64,000 nt of DNA from Microbacterium immunditiarum. GTDB taxonomy: Bacteria; Actinomycetota; Actinomycetes; Actinomycetales; Microbacteriaceae. This document shows, one piece after another, positions 45,348 through 54,656 of the stretch; position 1 is the first letter of the stretch; the number at the start of each line of letters is the position of its first letter. Location of the stretch: NCBI RefSeq assembly GCF_013409785.1, contig NZ_JACCBV010000001.1, positions 2,356,001-2,420,000 of the forward strand, in the 5' to 3' direction. The position numbers and the translations under genes were made by a program. The notes below the pieces were generated by a model. The model was not told the DNA's origin, made no database searches, and saw only the letters and a list, made by a program, of their open reading frames with translations.

Positions 45348-46022
45348 GTGCGCCAGAACCCGTCCTTCGCGATGACCGACGTCAGCGAGCTGCGTCGGCT
45401 CATCGATCAGAACCCGTGGGTCACGCTCGTCAGCGGCACCGACGACGGACTCGTCGCCTCGCACTACGCCGTGCTGCTCGACGAGGGCCGCGACGACCTC
45501 ACCATCGTGGGGCATGTCGGGCGTCCTGACGACATCGTGCACGGCCTCGGCCGGCGCGAGCTGCTCGTCGTCGTGCAGGGGCCCCACGGGTACATCTCAC
45601 CCGGCTGGTACGGCGACACCCAGTCCGTCCCCACCTGGAACTTCGTGGCCGCTCACCTCACGGGCGTCCCCGAGCTGCTGTCGACCGAAGAGAATCTCGC
45701 GGTGCTCGACCGGCTCGTCGCGAGATTCGAGAGCCGGATGCCGCAGCCGAGGCTCATGTGGCAGCCGCCCAACGACCGATCGTTCATCGAGAAGCTCGAG
45801 AAGGGCACGGTCGGCTTCCGGCTGACGCCCACGCGCGTCGTCGCGAAGCGCAAGCTCAGCCAGAATAGGAGTCCCGAGGTCGTCGAGACGATCATCGCGG
45901 AGCTCTCGGGCGACGGCCCGTACGCCGATCCGCAGCTGGCAGCCGAGATGCGCCGTGCGCACGACGCGATCGCCGCGGCGCGCGCAGCACTCGAGGCCGC
46001 AGACGCGGGTCCGACCCGATGA
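45348..46022 (+). CDS. PaiB-like FMN-binding protein
   Basis: 224 aa. The split-barrel flavin-binding fold of the PaiB family is clear from FAMTDVSELRRLIDQNPWVTLVS, HYAVLLDEG and the block YISPGWYGDTQSVPTWNFVAAHLTG. PaiB proteins are annotated as negative regulators, but the fold suggests FMN or heme binding rather than classic DNA binding. GTG 45348 is leaderless by geometry. It overlaps the amidohydrolase gene by 4 nt (ATGA), so the pair is likely co-translated. Confidence 0.9.
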   Translation: MRQNPSFAMTDVSELRRLIDQNPWVTLVSGTDDGLVASHYAVLLDEGRDDLTIVGHVGRPDDIVHGLGRRELLVVVQGPHGYISPGWYGDTQSVPTWNFVAAHLTGVPELLSTEENLAVLDRLVARFESRMPQPRLMWQPPNDRSFIEKLEKGTVGFRLTPTRVVAKRKLSQNRSPEVVETIIAELSGDGPYADPQLAAEMRRAHDAIAAARAALEAADAGPTR

Positions 46023-47527
46023 CGCTCGCGCGCGGCGAGCGCGTCGCGGTCATCGCGAACGTGCGCCTGACCGGACGCGACCGCCTCGATCCGTTCGGCG
46101 CCGACCCCGTCGACGTCCACGTCGCGGACGGCGTGATCGCCGACATCGCCCCTGCGAAAGCGCTGCCGCGACGAGGCGCCGTGCTCGATGCCGCGGGGTC
46201 ATGGCTCATTCCGGGGCTCTGGGACCACCACGTGCACACGGTCCAGTGGGCGCTGGTGGCGCAGCGGGAGGCGCTGGGGCACGCGGCATCCGCCGCGGAG
46301 GCGGCTGCGATCATGGCGAACGCACCCGTCCTCGCGGACGGCCGTCGCGTGGGCACCGGGTTCCGCGACGCGCTGTGGTCCGACCGGCCGACTCTCGCGA
46401 TGCTCGACGCGGCGACCGGCGAGGTGCCGACGTACCTCATCAACGCCGACGTGCACAGCGTGTGGCTGAACTCCGTCGCGCTGCGGCGCGAGGGCTTCGA
46501 GGCCGATGAATCCGGCTTCCTGCGCGAGGCGCCCGCATTCGAGATCTCCCGGCGCCTGAACGCCGTCGAGCCGGCGGTCGGCGACGAGCTCGTCTCGGCG
46601 ATGGCGACGGATGCCGCCGCGCGCGGCGTCGTCGGGATCGTCGACCTCGACATGGCGTGGAACGAGGAGGCCTGGGCGCGGCGGCTCGCCGGCGGGTTCG
46701 ATGCGCTCCGTGTCGAGTTCGGCGTGTATCCGGACCTCCTCGATCGCGCGATCGCCGAAGGGCTGCGCTCGGGCGACCTCGTGCGCGGTGCGGAGTCCGG
46801 CCTCGTGTGCGTCGGCCCGCTCAAGGTCATCACCGACGGCTCACTCGGCACGCGCACGGCGGCGTGCTCGCATCCGTACCCCGGCGATCCGCACAACCAC
46901 GGCATGCTCACCGTGGATCCCGCCCACCTCGTCGAGCTCATGACGCGCGCGATGGGCGCGGGCCTGGAGTGCGCGATCCACGCGATCGGCGACGTCGCGA
47001 ACTCTCACGCGCTCGACGCGTTCGCCACGACGGGCGCGGTCGGAACGATCGAGCACGCGCAGCTCGTCTCGGCCGTCGACATCCCGCGCTTCGCCCGGCT
47101 CGGTGTCGCCGCGAGCGTGCAGCCCGAGCACGCCGTGGACGACCGCGACCTGACCGACACGATCTGGGCGGAGCAGACGGCGATCCCGTACCCGCTGCGC
47201 GCGCTGGCCGACGCGGGCGCGACCCTGCGGTTCGGATCGGACGCCCCCGTCTCGCCCCTCGATCCGTGGGCGGCCCTCGCGGCCGCGGTCCATCGCACGC
47301 GCGACGGGCGTCCCGCGTGGCGTCCCGAGCAGGCGCTCGGCGCCGCGACGGCTCTTGCCGCGTCGACGCACGGCGGCTCGGGCGACGACGCCGCCACGAT
47401 CGAGCCCGGCGTGATCGCGGACCTCGCGATCGTCGAGTACGACCCGCTCACGGCGACGGAGGGCGAGCTGCGAGGCATGCGCGTCTCCGCGACGATGATC
47501 GAAGGCCGCCTGACGCACGTGGCCTGA
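46019..47527 (+). CDS. amidohydrolase family protein (YtcJ-like)
   Basis: 502 aa. This is a metal-dependent hydrolase of the amidohydrolase-3 group. The first metal site is IPGLWDHHVHTVQW (HxH), later ligands lie in ECAIHAIGD and TIEHAQL, and the catalytic Asp is in RFGSDAPVSPLDPW. The C-terminal beta sandwich (GVIADLAIVEYDP) is typical. The substrate is unknown. It is translationally linked to the PaiB-like protein by a 4-nt overlap. Confidence 0.88.
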   Translation: MTLARGERVAVIANVRLTGRDRLDPFGADPVDVHVADGVIADIAPAKALPRRGAVLDAAGSWLIPGLWDHHVHTVQWALVAQREALGHAASAAEAAAIMANAPVLADGRRVGTGFRDALWSDRPTLAMLDAATGEVPTYLINADVHSVWLNSVALRREGFEADESGFLREAPAFEISRRLNAVEPAVGDELVSAMATDAAARGVVGIVDLDMAWNEEAWARRLAGGFDALRVEFGVYPDLLDRAIAEGLRSGDLVRGAESGLVCVGPLKVITDGSLGTRTAACSHPYPGDPHNHGMLTVDPAHLVELMTRAMGAGLECAIHAIGDVANSHALDAFATTGAVGTIEHAQLVSAVDIPRFARLGVAASVQPEHAVDDRDLTDTIWAEQTAIPYPLRALADAGATLRFGSDAPVSPLDPWAALAAAVHRTRDGRPAWRPEQALGAATALAASTHGGSGDDAATIEPGVIADLAIVEYDPLTATEGELRGMRVSATMIEGRLTHVA

Positions 47528-47564
47528 CGGCTGCGACGCGCCCGGAGGAACTCCCGCGCCGGAT

Positions 47565-47581
47565 CGGGGGGACAACCCCCG
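47565..47581 (+). terminator. short hairpin after the amidohydrolase gene
   Basis: CGGGGG-GACAA-CCCCCG, 38 bp after the amidohydrolase stop. A strong 6-bp GC stem without a U tract; a weak terminator candidate. Confidence 0.35.
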
Positions 47582-47639
47582 TCCGCATTCGGTCGGCACC
47601 CGGATGCCCCTTCGAGGCCCGCCTCGGTTGGCTGGAGTC

Positions 47640-49172
47640 ATGCTTCACCGATCCCTGTCAACACGCCGGCGACTCCGACGACCCCGCGCCGTCACGGCGA
47701 CCGTCGGCGCCCTCGCGGCCGTGGGCGTCGGCCTCTCCGTGGGCATCTCCGGATGCGCCGTCTTCGCGCGCCCCGCGCCGCCCGCAGCCGGGAGCGTCTC
47801 GTTCTCGAACCCGCTGCGCGTGCCGCCGCTCGCCGAGTCGACGGTCGAGGACGGCGTCCGCGTGTTCGAGCTCACGGCCGCCGCGGGGTCGACCGGCATC
47901 GTCCCCGAGGGCCAGACACCGACGCTCGGCTACAACGGCTCGTACCTCGGTCCGACCCTCGTCGCCGAACGCGGTGAGATCGTGCGCGTCGACGTCGACA
48001 ACCAGCTGCCCGACACGACCACCGTGCACTGGCACGGCATGCACCTGCCCGCGGCGATGGACGGCGGCCCGCACAACCCGATCGCACCGGGCGAGACGTG
48101 GTCGCCGGAGTGGATGGTCGACCAGCCTGCCGCGACGCTCTGGTACCACCCGCATCTGCACGGCATCACGCGCGAGCAGGTCGACGCGGGCCTCGCGGGC
48201 ATGTTCCTCGTGCGCGACGACGTCGAGGCCTCGCTCCCGCTCCCGCACGAGTACGGCGTCGACGACATCCCCGTGATCGTGCAGGACCGTTCGTTCGACG
48301 CCGAGGGCGCCTTCACCGGCGAGCTCGGGCAGTTCGACGGCGTGCTGGGCGACACGATCCTGGTCAACGGCACGGCGTCACCGTACCTCGACGTCACAAC
48401 CGAGCGCGTGCGCCTGCGACTGCTGAACGGCTCGAGCGCCCGCATGTACGAGTTCGCGTTCGACGACGGTCGCCCGTTCGACCTCATCGCGACCGACGGC
48501 GGTCTGCTCGAGGCTCCCGTCGAGTCGGAGAGCATCCCGCTCTCACCGGGTGAGCGGGCCGAGATCGTCGTGACGATGTCTCCGGGCGAGCGTGCCGTGC
48601 TCCGCTCGCTCGCGCCGGACGCGGATCTCAACGCCGGCTCGTCGTCGTTCGACGTGATGGAGCTGCGCGCGGCATCCGCTCTCGACCCGTCTCTCGAGCT
48701 TCCCGAGCGACTGGCGGACATCCCCGAGCCGGATGCCTCCACAGCCGACGGCGAGCGGACGTTCGAGCTCAGCGGCCACAACATCAACGACCGCCAGATG
48801 GACATGGGCCGCGTCGACGAGGTCGTGACCGTGGACACGAGCGAGGTGTGGCGGGTGCGCAACGACAATCCGCTGCCGCACAGCTTCCACGTGCACGACA
48901 CGCAGTTCCGCGTGCTGAGCATCGACGGTCAGGCGCCGCCTGCGCGTCTGGCCGGCTACAAGGACACGATCGCGCTCGAGTGGAACCGGGAGTACCGCCT
49001 GCTCGTGCGGTTCGAGGACTACGCCGACCCGACCACACCGTACATGTACCACTGCCATCTGCTGTGGCACGAGGACCAGGGCATGATGGGACAGTTCCTG
49101 GTCGTCGAGCCGGGCCAGCAGCCCGACCTTCGCACAACACCGGGAGGATCCGATGACCACCACGACCACTGA
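47640..49172 (+). CDS. multicopper oxidase, predicted lipoprotein
   Basis: 510 aa. A basic N-terminus (STRRRLRRPR) and hydrophobic stretch end in VGISGC, a lipobox with Cys39. All copper blocks are present: HWHG (about 123), LWYHPHLHG, HSFHVHDTQF and the T1/T2/T3 block YHCHLLWHEDQGMM. It resembles CotA/CueO-like laccases and may oxidise Cu(I) or phenolics outside the membrane. ATG 47640 has GGAG very close. The C-terminus overlaps the sensor kinase gene by 20 nt, which also gives the protein its His/Asp-rich tail. Confidence 0.9.
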   Translation: MLHRSLSTRRRLRRPRAVTATVGALAAVGVGLSVGISGCAVFARPAPPAAGSVSFSNPLRVPPLAESTVEDGVRVFELTAAAGSTGIVPEGQTPTLGYNGSYLGPTLVAERGEIVRVDVDNQLPDTTTVHWHGMHLPAAMDGGPHNPIAPGETWSPEWMVDQPAATLWYHPHLHGITREQVDAGLAGMFLVRDDVEASLPLPHEYGVDDIPVIVQDRSFDAEGAFTGELGQFDGVLGDTILVNGTASPYLDVTTERVRLRLLNGSSARMYEFAFDDGRPFDLIATDGGLLEAPVESESIPLSPGERAEIVVTMSPGERAVLRSLAPDADLNAGSSSFDVMELRAASALDPSLELPERLADIPEPDASTADGERTFELSGHNINDRQMDMGRVDEVVTVDTSEVWRVRNDNPLPHSFHVHDTQFRVLSIDGQAPPARLAGYKDTIALEWNREYRLLVRFEDYADPTTPYMYHCHLLWHEDQGMMGQFLVVEPGQQPDLRTTPGGSDDHHDH

Positions 49173-50565
49173 CACCGCCGTGGCGCCCCCGCAGCAGCGG
49201 GCCGCCGAGGGCTTCTGGGCCACCTACGGGCGCTGGTGGGTGAACGCGCCCGGAAGCGCGGTTTACCTGCTCGTCGTCTTCGCCCTCGCGATGACGAGCA
49301 TCGGGGTGCTCGCGTCGTTCTTCTGGACCGGGATCGGCCTGCTCATCCTCGTGATCGGGCTCCCGATGGTTGCGTTGACGCTGCTGATCGCGCGCGTGTT
49401 CGGCGTCGTGGACCGATTCCTCCTGGGACTGACGGGCCTCCCGCGGGTCGCCGAGCCGGAGTGGAACCGCGACGCGCCGGACGCCGGCGGCTTCTGGATG
49501 ACGCTGACCCGGCCGATCCGCAACGGCCACTACTGGTCGTACCTCGTTCACGGCATGATCGTGAACCCGATCATCTCGACGATCTCGTTCGCGCTCACCG
49601 TCACGTGGCTCAGCGTGGGCCTCGGAGGGCTGACGTACTGGTTCTGGGGTGTCTTCCTGCCGCGTGATGACGCCGGCCGTTGGGGCCAATACGTGGCGGA
49701 CTTCATGCCGTGGCTGTTCGGCGGCTGGTCGTGGTGGGCGATCGAGGTCGTGCTGTACCTCGTCGCCGGCATCATCTTCACGTTCACCCTGCCGTGGGTC
49801 ATGGGCGGTCTCGCCCGCATGCACCACGCGATCGCGCAGGGCATGCTCGGTCGCTGGCCGTCCGACGACCTCGCCGCCGAGGTGCGCGCCGAGGCTGCGG
49901 CCCGCGGCCTGGCCGTGCAGGCTGAGGACGCGGCGCTCCGCCGCCTCGAACGCGACATCCACGATGGCCCGCAGCAGCGCCTGGTGCGTCTCCAGATGGA
50001 CCTCGCGGCCCTGCAGCGACGCGCCGAGGCAGGAGACACGGATGCCGCGGCCGAGCTCGCACGCGAGGCGCAGTTCCACGCGAAGGCGGCGCTCGACGAG
50101 ATGCGCGCGCTGTCGACCGGCGTCGCACCGCCGCTGCTGCAGGACCGCGGGCTCGCAGCCGCCCTGAGCGCGCTCGGAGCCGCGACCGCGCTGCCGGTGA
50201 ACCTCGAGGTCGACCCCGCCGTCGATGCGGTGAGCCCCGAGATCGCGCGCACGATCTACTTCGTGGTCGCCGAGCTCCTCACGAACGCGGTCAAGCACTC
50301 CGGCGCCTCGGAGGTGACCGTGCGCGCCGCGTTGCGGCCGGCCACCGCACAGACGCAGGCGATGCTCGACGTGTGGGTCCTCGACAACGGCCACGGCGGC
50401 GCGCACATGTCGCCGGGGCACGGGCTCGAGGGCCTGCGCGACCGGGTGGCCGGCCTGCGCGGCATCCTCCGCGTCGAGAGCCCGTACGGAGGACCGACGA
50501 CGATCGGCGCGCACGTGCCGCTGCCGGCCCCGGCTGCGGCGGACGCGGGAGTGGAGGTGCGGTGA
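49153..50565 (+). CDS. sensor histidine kinase (NarL-type partner)
   Basis: 470 aa. Membrane segments lie in two groups, about 35-80 and 130-230. The HisKA_3 phosphoacceptor box is LERDIHDGPQQRLVRLQMDL (His270), followed by the HATPase block ELLTNAVKHSGASEV and a G-box GHGLEGLRDRVAGL. It phosphorylates the adjacent response regulator. No sensor domain outside the membrane helices is evident, so the signal may be membrane-related. ATG 49153 has GGGAGG upstream and lies 20 nt inside the multicopper oxidase gene. Confidence 0.93.
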   Translation: MTTTTTDTAVAPPQQRAAEGFWATYGRWWVNAPGSAVYLLVVFALAMTSIGVLASFFWTGIGLLILVIGLPMVALTLLIARVFGVVDRFLLGLTGLPRVAEPEWNRDAPDAGGFWMTLTRPIRNGHYWSYLVHGMIVNPIISTISFALTVTWLSVGLGGLTYWFWGVFLPRDDAGRWGQYVADFMPWLFGGWSWWAIEVVLYLVAGIIFTFTLPWVMGGLARMHHAIAQGMLGRWPSDDLAAEVRAEAAARGLAVQAEDAALRRLERDIHDGPQQRLVRLQMDLAALQRRAEAGDTDAAAELAREAQFHAKAALDEMRALSTGVAPPLLQDRGLAAALSALGAATALPVNLEVDPAVDAVSPEIARTIYFVVAELLTNAVKHSGASEVTVRAALRPATAQTQAMLDVWVLDNGHGGAHMSPGHGLEGLRDRVAGLRGILRVESPYGGPTTIGAHVPLPAPAAADAGVEVR

Positions 50566-51242
50566 TGGCCGATCCGCGAACCGAGACGACGGATGCCGGA
50601 CTTCGCGTCGTGCTCGTCGAGGACTCCGTCCTCCTGCGCGAGGGCCTCGTGCGGCTCTTCGACGAGGCCGGCTACGTGACGGCGGGCGCGTTCGGCGACG
50701 CGGACGACATCGTCGCGCGGGTGCGCGGCGCCGAAGCGGATGTCGCGATCCTCGACGTGCGGCTTCCCCCGACGTTCCGCGACGAGGGCATCAAGGCGGC
50801 GATCCGCCTCCGTGCGGAGGCTCCTGAGGTCGGGATCCTCGTGCTCAGCCAGTACGTGGAGGGGCTGTACGCGCGAGAGCTGCTCGCGGGCGGCGACGGC
50901 GGCATCGGCTACCTGCTCAAGGACCGCGTCACGTCGCTCGATGAGTTCACGGACGCCGTGCGCCGCGTGAACGGGGGCGGCACCGTGCTCGATCCGCTCG
51001 TCGTGCGCGAACTGCTCGCCGCGCGACCGGACCCGCTCGAACGCCTCACTCCGCGCGAGCGGGATGTGCTCGAGCTCATGGCCGAGGGCCGCAGCAACGC
51101 GAGCATCGCGGAGCGACTGTTCATCGGCGTGGGCGCGGTCGAGAAGAACATCAGCTCGATCTTCGCGAAGCTCGGGCTCGAGGAGACGGGCAGCGAGCAC
51201 CGGCGCGTGCTCGCGGTGCTCGCCTTCACGCAGCGATCGTGA
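50565..51242 (+). CDS. NarL/LuxR-family response regulator
   Basis: 225 aa. The receiver domain (15-125) has the acidic pocket VLVEDS and phosphoacceptor Asp64 in VAILDVRLPP, with the conserved Lys in YLLKDRV. A LuxR-type HTH follows (LTPRERDVLELMAEGRSNASIAERLFIGVGAVEKNISSIFAKLGL). It shares a base with the kinase stop (TGATG), so stoichiometric expression is expected. The target may be the multicopper oxidase operon itself. Confidence 0.94.
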   Translation: MADPRTETTDAGLRVVLVEDSVLLREGLVRLFDEAGYVTAGAFGDADDIVARVRGAEADVAILDVRLPPTFRDEGIKAAIRLRAEAPEVGILVLSQYVEGLYARELLAGGDGGIGYLLKDRVTSLDEFTDAVRRVNGGGTVLDPLVVRELLAARPDPLERLTPRERDVLELMAEGRSNASIAERLFIGVGAVEKNISSIFAKLGLEETGSEHRRVLAVLAFTQRS

Positions 51243-51251
51243 CGTGAAGAC

Positions 51252-51296
51252 GACGGATGCCCCGGCCGCCGGTGAACCGCGGCCGGGGCATCCGTC
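51252..51296. terminator. bidirectional terminator between response regulator and dps
   Basis: Perfect 18-bp arms GACGGATGCCCCGGCCGC (51252-51269) and GCGGCCGGGGCATCCGTC (51279-51296), loop of 9 nt. It lies between two convergent genes, so it can stop both transcripts. It contains the over-represented CGGATGCC on each arm. Confidence 0.75.
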
Positions 51297-51306
51297 ATTC
51301 AGGTCT

Positions 51307-51792
51307 CTACTCGGCGAGGTGCGCGAAGAGGAACCAGCGATCCTTCTCGAGGGACTCCTTGATCGCGATGGCGATGTCCTGGCTCGTGAGGTCGATCTCG
51401 TCGAGGCCGTCGATGGCCGCCTGGGTGTCGGCGATCACGGCGTCCATGTCGGCGATGACCGCGCGGATCATGTCCTCCCACTGCGTGAAGCCGCCGCCGA
51501 CAGCGGTCTTCTTGGCCTTCTCGGCGACCGTCGCCACGCGCGCGTCGATCGGCAGACCGAGGGCGACGATGCGCTCCGCGGCGGAGTCGGCGCCGTCCTG
51601 CGCGTGGGCGACCAGCGTGTCGAGCAGCTCGTGGATGGCGATGAAGTTCGCACCGCGGACGTTCCAGTGGGCCTGCTTGCCGTTCACCGCGAGGGCCTGC
51701 AGTCCGAGGACGAGGGGAGTGAGGAACTGTGCGGCTGCTGCAGCGACCGTCGGGTCGGCAGCGGTCGCGGGGGTCGTGTGCGTGTTCGTCAT
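51307..51792 (-). CDS. dps: Dps family DNA-binding ferritin-like protein
   Basis: 161 aa. It stores iron using peroxide and protects DNA. The inter-subunit ferroxidase site is in KQAHWNVRGANFIAIHELLD and HAQDGADSAAERIVALG (His, Asp and Glu). The following helices (QWEDMIRAVIADMDAVIADTQ) complete the four-helix bundle. ATG 51792 follows CGGAGG. The N-terminal tail is short and has few basic residues, so direct DNA binding may be weak. It is convergent with the response regulator across a strong terminator. Confidence 0.94.
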   Translation of the reverse strand: MTNTHTTPATAADPTVAAAAAQFLTPLVLGLQALAVNGKQAHWNVRGANFIAIHELLDTLVAHAQDGADSAAERIVALGLPIDARVATVAEKAKKTAVGGGFTQWEDMIRAVIADMDAVIADTQAAIDGLDEIDLTSQDIAIAIKESLEKDRWFLFAHLAE

Positions 51793-51952
51793 GGCCTTCG
51801 CCTCCGATAGCGTCGGGGAACCGATCGGTCCGATGGGAGCAACGCTACTCAGCGCTCCGCATTCCGCAACCAAGAGAAGCCTGGGCTAACCGCGAGGCGA
51901 AGGGTGGGTTCGACCACGGCTCGGCGCGTCGTCGCCACCTGCTCGGAGCGAC

Positions 51953-51958
51953 TAACGT
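51953..51958 (+). promoter_or_regulatory. -10 element of the acyltransferase gene
   Basis: TAACGT plus CGAGGG (6 nt) before GTG 51965. The GAGGG may act as an SD if the leader is not exactly zero. Confidence 0.5.
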
Positions 51959-51964
51959 CGAGGG

Positions 51965-54103
51965 GTGCCATCCGCCGATCACGATCTCGGACCGCAGCAC
52001 CTCGAAGACCCCGCGCGGGTCGTGCTGCGGCAGCCGACCGACCGTTCGCCTGAGCACGCCGAGCCGTCGCGGTTCATCCCGCACGTGCAGGGGCTCCGCG
52101 CGATCGCGGTCATGTGCGTCGTGCTGTACCACTTCTGGCCGGGGCGGTTCCCGGGCGGGTACGTCGGCGTCGACATCTTCTTCGTGATCTCGGGCTTCCT
52201 CATCACATCGCACCTCATGCGCGAGCTCACGGCGACCGGCACCGTGAAGCTCTCCCAGTTCTGGGCGCGCCGTGCGCGACGCCTGCTGCCGGCGTCGCTG
52301 CTCGTGCTGCTGTTCTGCGCGATCGTGGCCGGCTCTGCGTACCTCATGCCGACCTCGGCCCTGCCGAACGAGGTGCGGGAGATCATCGCGTCGACGTTCT
52401 ACGTCGAGAACTGGTACCTCGCGCTGAACTCCGCGGACTACCTCAACCACTCGGGTGATCCGACGACGGTGCAGCACTACTGGTCGCTGTCGCTCGAGGA
52501 GCAGTTCTACGTCATGTGGCCGCTCATCATGCTGCTGGCGGCGTGGATCGGCCTGAAGTGGTTCCACGGCGCCCGGCGGCGCGCTGTCATCGCGGCGCTC
52601 GCGATCGTCTCGGCGGTGTCGTTCGTGTTCTGCGTGTGGTTCACGCTCACGAACCCGGCACCCGCGTACTTCGTGACCTTCGGCCGCATGTGGCAGTTCG
52701 GCGTCGGCGCCCTCGTGGCGCTCATCCCGATGCTGCGCATCCGCAACGCGCTCGGCAGCTTCGTGCTCGGGTGGGCGGGTGTCGCCGCCATCGTCTTCAC
52801 GCTCTTCCGGTTCGACGGCCAGACGCCGTTCCCCGGCTACGCTGCGGCGCTGCCGACCCTCGGTGCCGCGGCGATCATCGCCGCCTCGAACTCGGAGCGC
52901 TGGTGGTACCCGACGCGCGTCCTCTCGCTGCGCCCCGCGCAGTTCGTCGGCGACATCTCCTACTCGCTCTATCTGTGGCACTGGCCGCTCATCATCATCG
53001 CGCCGTCGGTGCCGTTCTGGGGCCTCACGATCTACCACCGGCTCGCGCTGCTCGCCCTGTGCTTCGTGCTCGCGTGGCTGACGAAGCGATTCGTCGAAGA
53101 CCCCGTGCGCGGGTGGAAGGTGCTCACCACGCGGCCCGCACGCGTGACCCTGTGGTCGGCGCTCGTCGCGATGCTCGTGGTCGGCGGCGCCGCGGGGACC
53201 GCGTGGGCCGTCAACGCCCCCGCGTACAACGAGGGCGTTCGCGCGCTGCAGGAGCTCCGCGAGAACCCGCCCGAGTGCTTCGGCGCCGCCCTCGAGCTCG
53301 ATCCCGGGTGCGAGGGCGTGGACTTCGGCGACACGATCCTGCCGGCACCCGGTTTCGCGGGAGTCGACCGACCGTCAGACGAGCAGTGCTTCGTGCAGCT
53401 CAACGACGCGCGTCCGGTGTCGTGCGAGTTCGGCTCAGACGACGCGGATGCCCCGACCGTCGCGCTCATCGGAGACAGCCACGCCTTCCAGCTGCTGTCG
53501 ACGTTCCAGCGCATGGCCGACGAGAACGGCTGGCGGCTCGTGACGTACTTCAAGGGCGCATGCCCGTGGAACACGACGCCGCTCTCGACACCCGGCGCGT
53601 TCGGGCAGGCGTGCACCCAGTGGCGCGACGCCGTGCGCGCCCAGCTCGCCGACCGCGACCTCGACGCGGTGTTCACCGCCGCGATCGCCACGACGCCGTA
53701 CTCGTCTGCCGGGTTCGACTCGGCGCACGACGCCGCGGTCGCCGGTTACCGCGAGGCGTGGGGAGAGGTGCTCGACCGCGGCATCCCTGTCGTCACGGTC
53801 ATCGACAACCCTGTGTGGGAGACCGACCCGAACAAGTGCCTGCGCACGCGCGACGCGTCCGAGTGCGACGGACCGCGCTCGGCGCTTCTCGTCGACGACG
53901 ATCCGCTGAGGGCGGCCGCGACGGATGTCGAGGGCGTCACGCTGCTCGACTTCACGGACGTGTTCTGCGGCGCGGACGTGTGCAGCCCCGTCGTGGGGGG
54001 CGCGAACGTGTATCGCGACCAGGACCACCTCACGGTGACCTTCGCCGACACCCTCGCTCCCTGGTACACCGAGGCGATCGAAGGCGCGCTCGCACGCGAA
54101 TAG
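51965..54103 (+). CDS. OafA/YrhL-type acyltransferase with C-terminal SGNH domain
   Basis: 712 aa. The N-terminal acyltransferase-3 domain (about 35-400) has ten to eleven membrane segments; its opening FIPHVQGLRAIAVMCVVLYHF holds the catalytic His, and the block VGVDIFFVISGFLIT follows. A soluble SGNH domain (about 430-712) has the Ser motif ALIGDSHAFQ and the Asp-His pair in DQDHLT. Such proteins O-acylate cell-wall or surface polysaccharides. GTG 51965 is leaderless by geometry. The gamma carbonic anhydrase gene begins 10 nt later. Confidence 0.9.
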   Translation: MPSADHDLGPQHLEDPARVVLRQPTDRSPEHAEPSRFIPHVQGLRAIAVMCVVLYHFWPGRFPGGYVGVDIFFVISGFLITSHLMRELTATGTVKLSQFWARRARRLLPASLLVLLFCAIVAGSAYLMPTSALPNEVREIIASTFYVENWYLALNSADYLNHSGDPTTVQHYWSLSLEEQFYVMWPLIMLLAAWIGLKWFHGARRRAVIAALAIVSAVSFVFCVWFTLTNPAPAYFVTFGRMWQFGVGALVALIPMLRIRNALGSFVLGWAGVAAIVFTLFRFDGQTPFPGYAAALPTLGAAAIIAASNSERWWYPTRVLSLRPAQFVGDISYSLYLWHWPLIIIAPSVPFWGLTIYHRLALLALCFVLAWLTKRFVEDPVRGWKVLTTRPARVTLWSALVAMLVVGGAAGTAWAVNAPAYNEGVRALQELRENPPECFGAALELDPGCEGVDFGDTILPAPGFAGVDRPSDEQCFVQLNDARPVSCEFGSDDADAPTVALIGDSHAFQLLSTFQRMADENGWRLVTYFKGACPWNTTPLSTPGAFGQACTQWRDAVRAQLADRDLDAVFTAAIATTPYSSAGFDSAHDAAVAGYREAWGEVLDRGIPVVTVIDNPVWETDPNKCLRTRDASECDGPRSALLVDDDPLRAAATDVEGVTLLDFTDVFCGADVCSPVVGGANVYRDQDHLTVTFADTLAPWYTEAIEGALARE

Positions 54104-54106
54104 GCT
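54101..54106 (+). promoter_or_regulatory. -10 element of the gamma carbonic anhydrase gene
   Basis: TAGGCT, 6 nt before ATG 54113. Its first three bases are the stop codon of the acyltransferase gene, so promoter and terminator codon share bases. Confidence 0.5.
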
Positions 54107-54112
54107 CGGAGC

Positions 54113-54655
54113 ATGACCATCGCCGACGACGCATCCGTCCTGTCCGTCTCCGGATCGACGCCTGACCTGCACCCGACCGCCTTCGTCGCCTCCGGTGCCC
54201 GGGTCATCGGCGCCGTGACCCTCGGCGAAGGCGCGAGCGTCTGGTACAACGCGGTGCTCCGCGCGGACGGCGACACGATCACGATCGGCGCGAACACCAA
54301 CCTGCAAGACAACGTGTCGGTCCACGTCGACCGCGGCTCGCCCGTCGTGATAGGCGAGAACGTCTCGGTCGGCCACAATGCCGTCGTGCACGGATGCACC
54401 GTCGGAGACGGCGCGCTCATCGGGATGGGCAGCGTCGTGCTTTCGAACTCGGTGATCGGAGCGGGGTCGCTCGTCGCCGCCGGAGCCGTCGTACTGGAGG
54501 GCACGGTCGTTCCGCCCGGGTCGCTCGTCGCGGGCGTTCCGGCGAAGGTGCGTCGCGAGCTCACGGATGAGGAGCGCGACGGCATCCGCGACAACGCCGT
54601 CGGCTATCTGCGGCTGCGCGACGCGCACGAGTCCGCGGCCTCGGCTGAAGGCTGA
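54113..54655 (+). CDS. gamma-class carbonic anhydrase / hexapeptide repeat protein
   Basis: 180 aa. It is a left-handed beta helix built from hexapeptide repeats (VIGAVTLGEGASVWYNAVLRADGD, NTNLQDNVSVHVDRG, SVGHNAVVHGCTVGDG). The three zinc His residues occur in SVHV, GHNA and VVHG. This is the YrdA/gamma-carbonic anhydrase group; catalytic activity is often low. ATG 54113 is 10 nt past the preceding stop. A short soluble C-terminal helix follows the beta helix. Confidence 0.92.
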   Translation: MTIADDASVLSVSGSTPDLHPTAFVASGARVIGAVTLGEGASVWYNAVLRADGDTITIGANTNLQDNVSVHVDRGSPVVIGENVSVGHNAVVHGCTVGDGALIGMGSVVLSNSVIGAGSLVAAGAVVLEGTVVPPGSLVAGVPAKVRRELTDEERDGIRDNAVGYLRLRDAHESAASAEG

Positions 54656-54656
54656 C

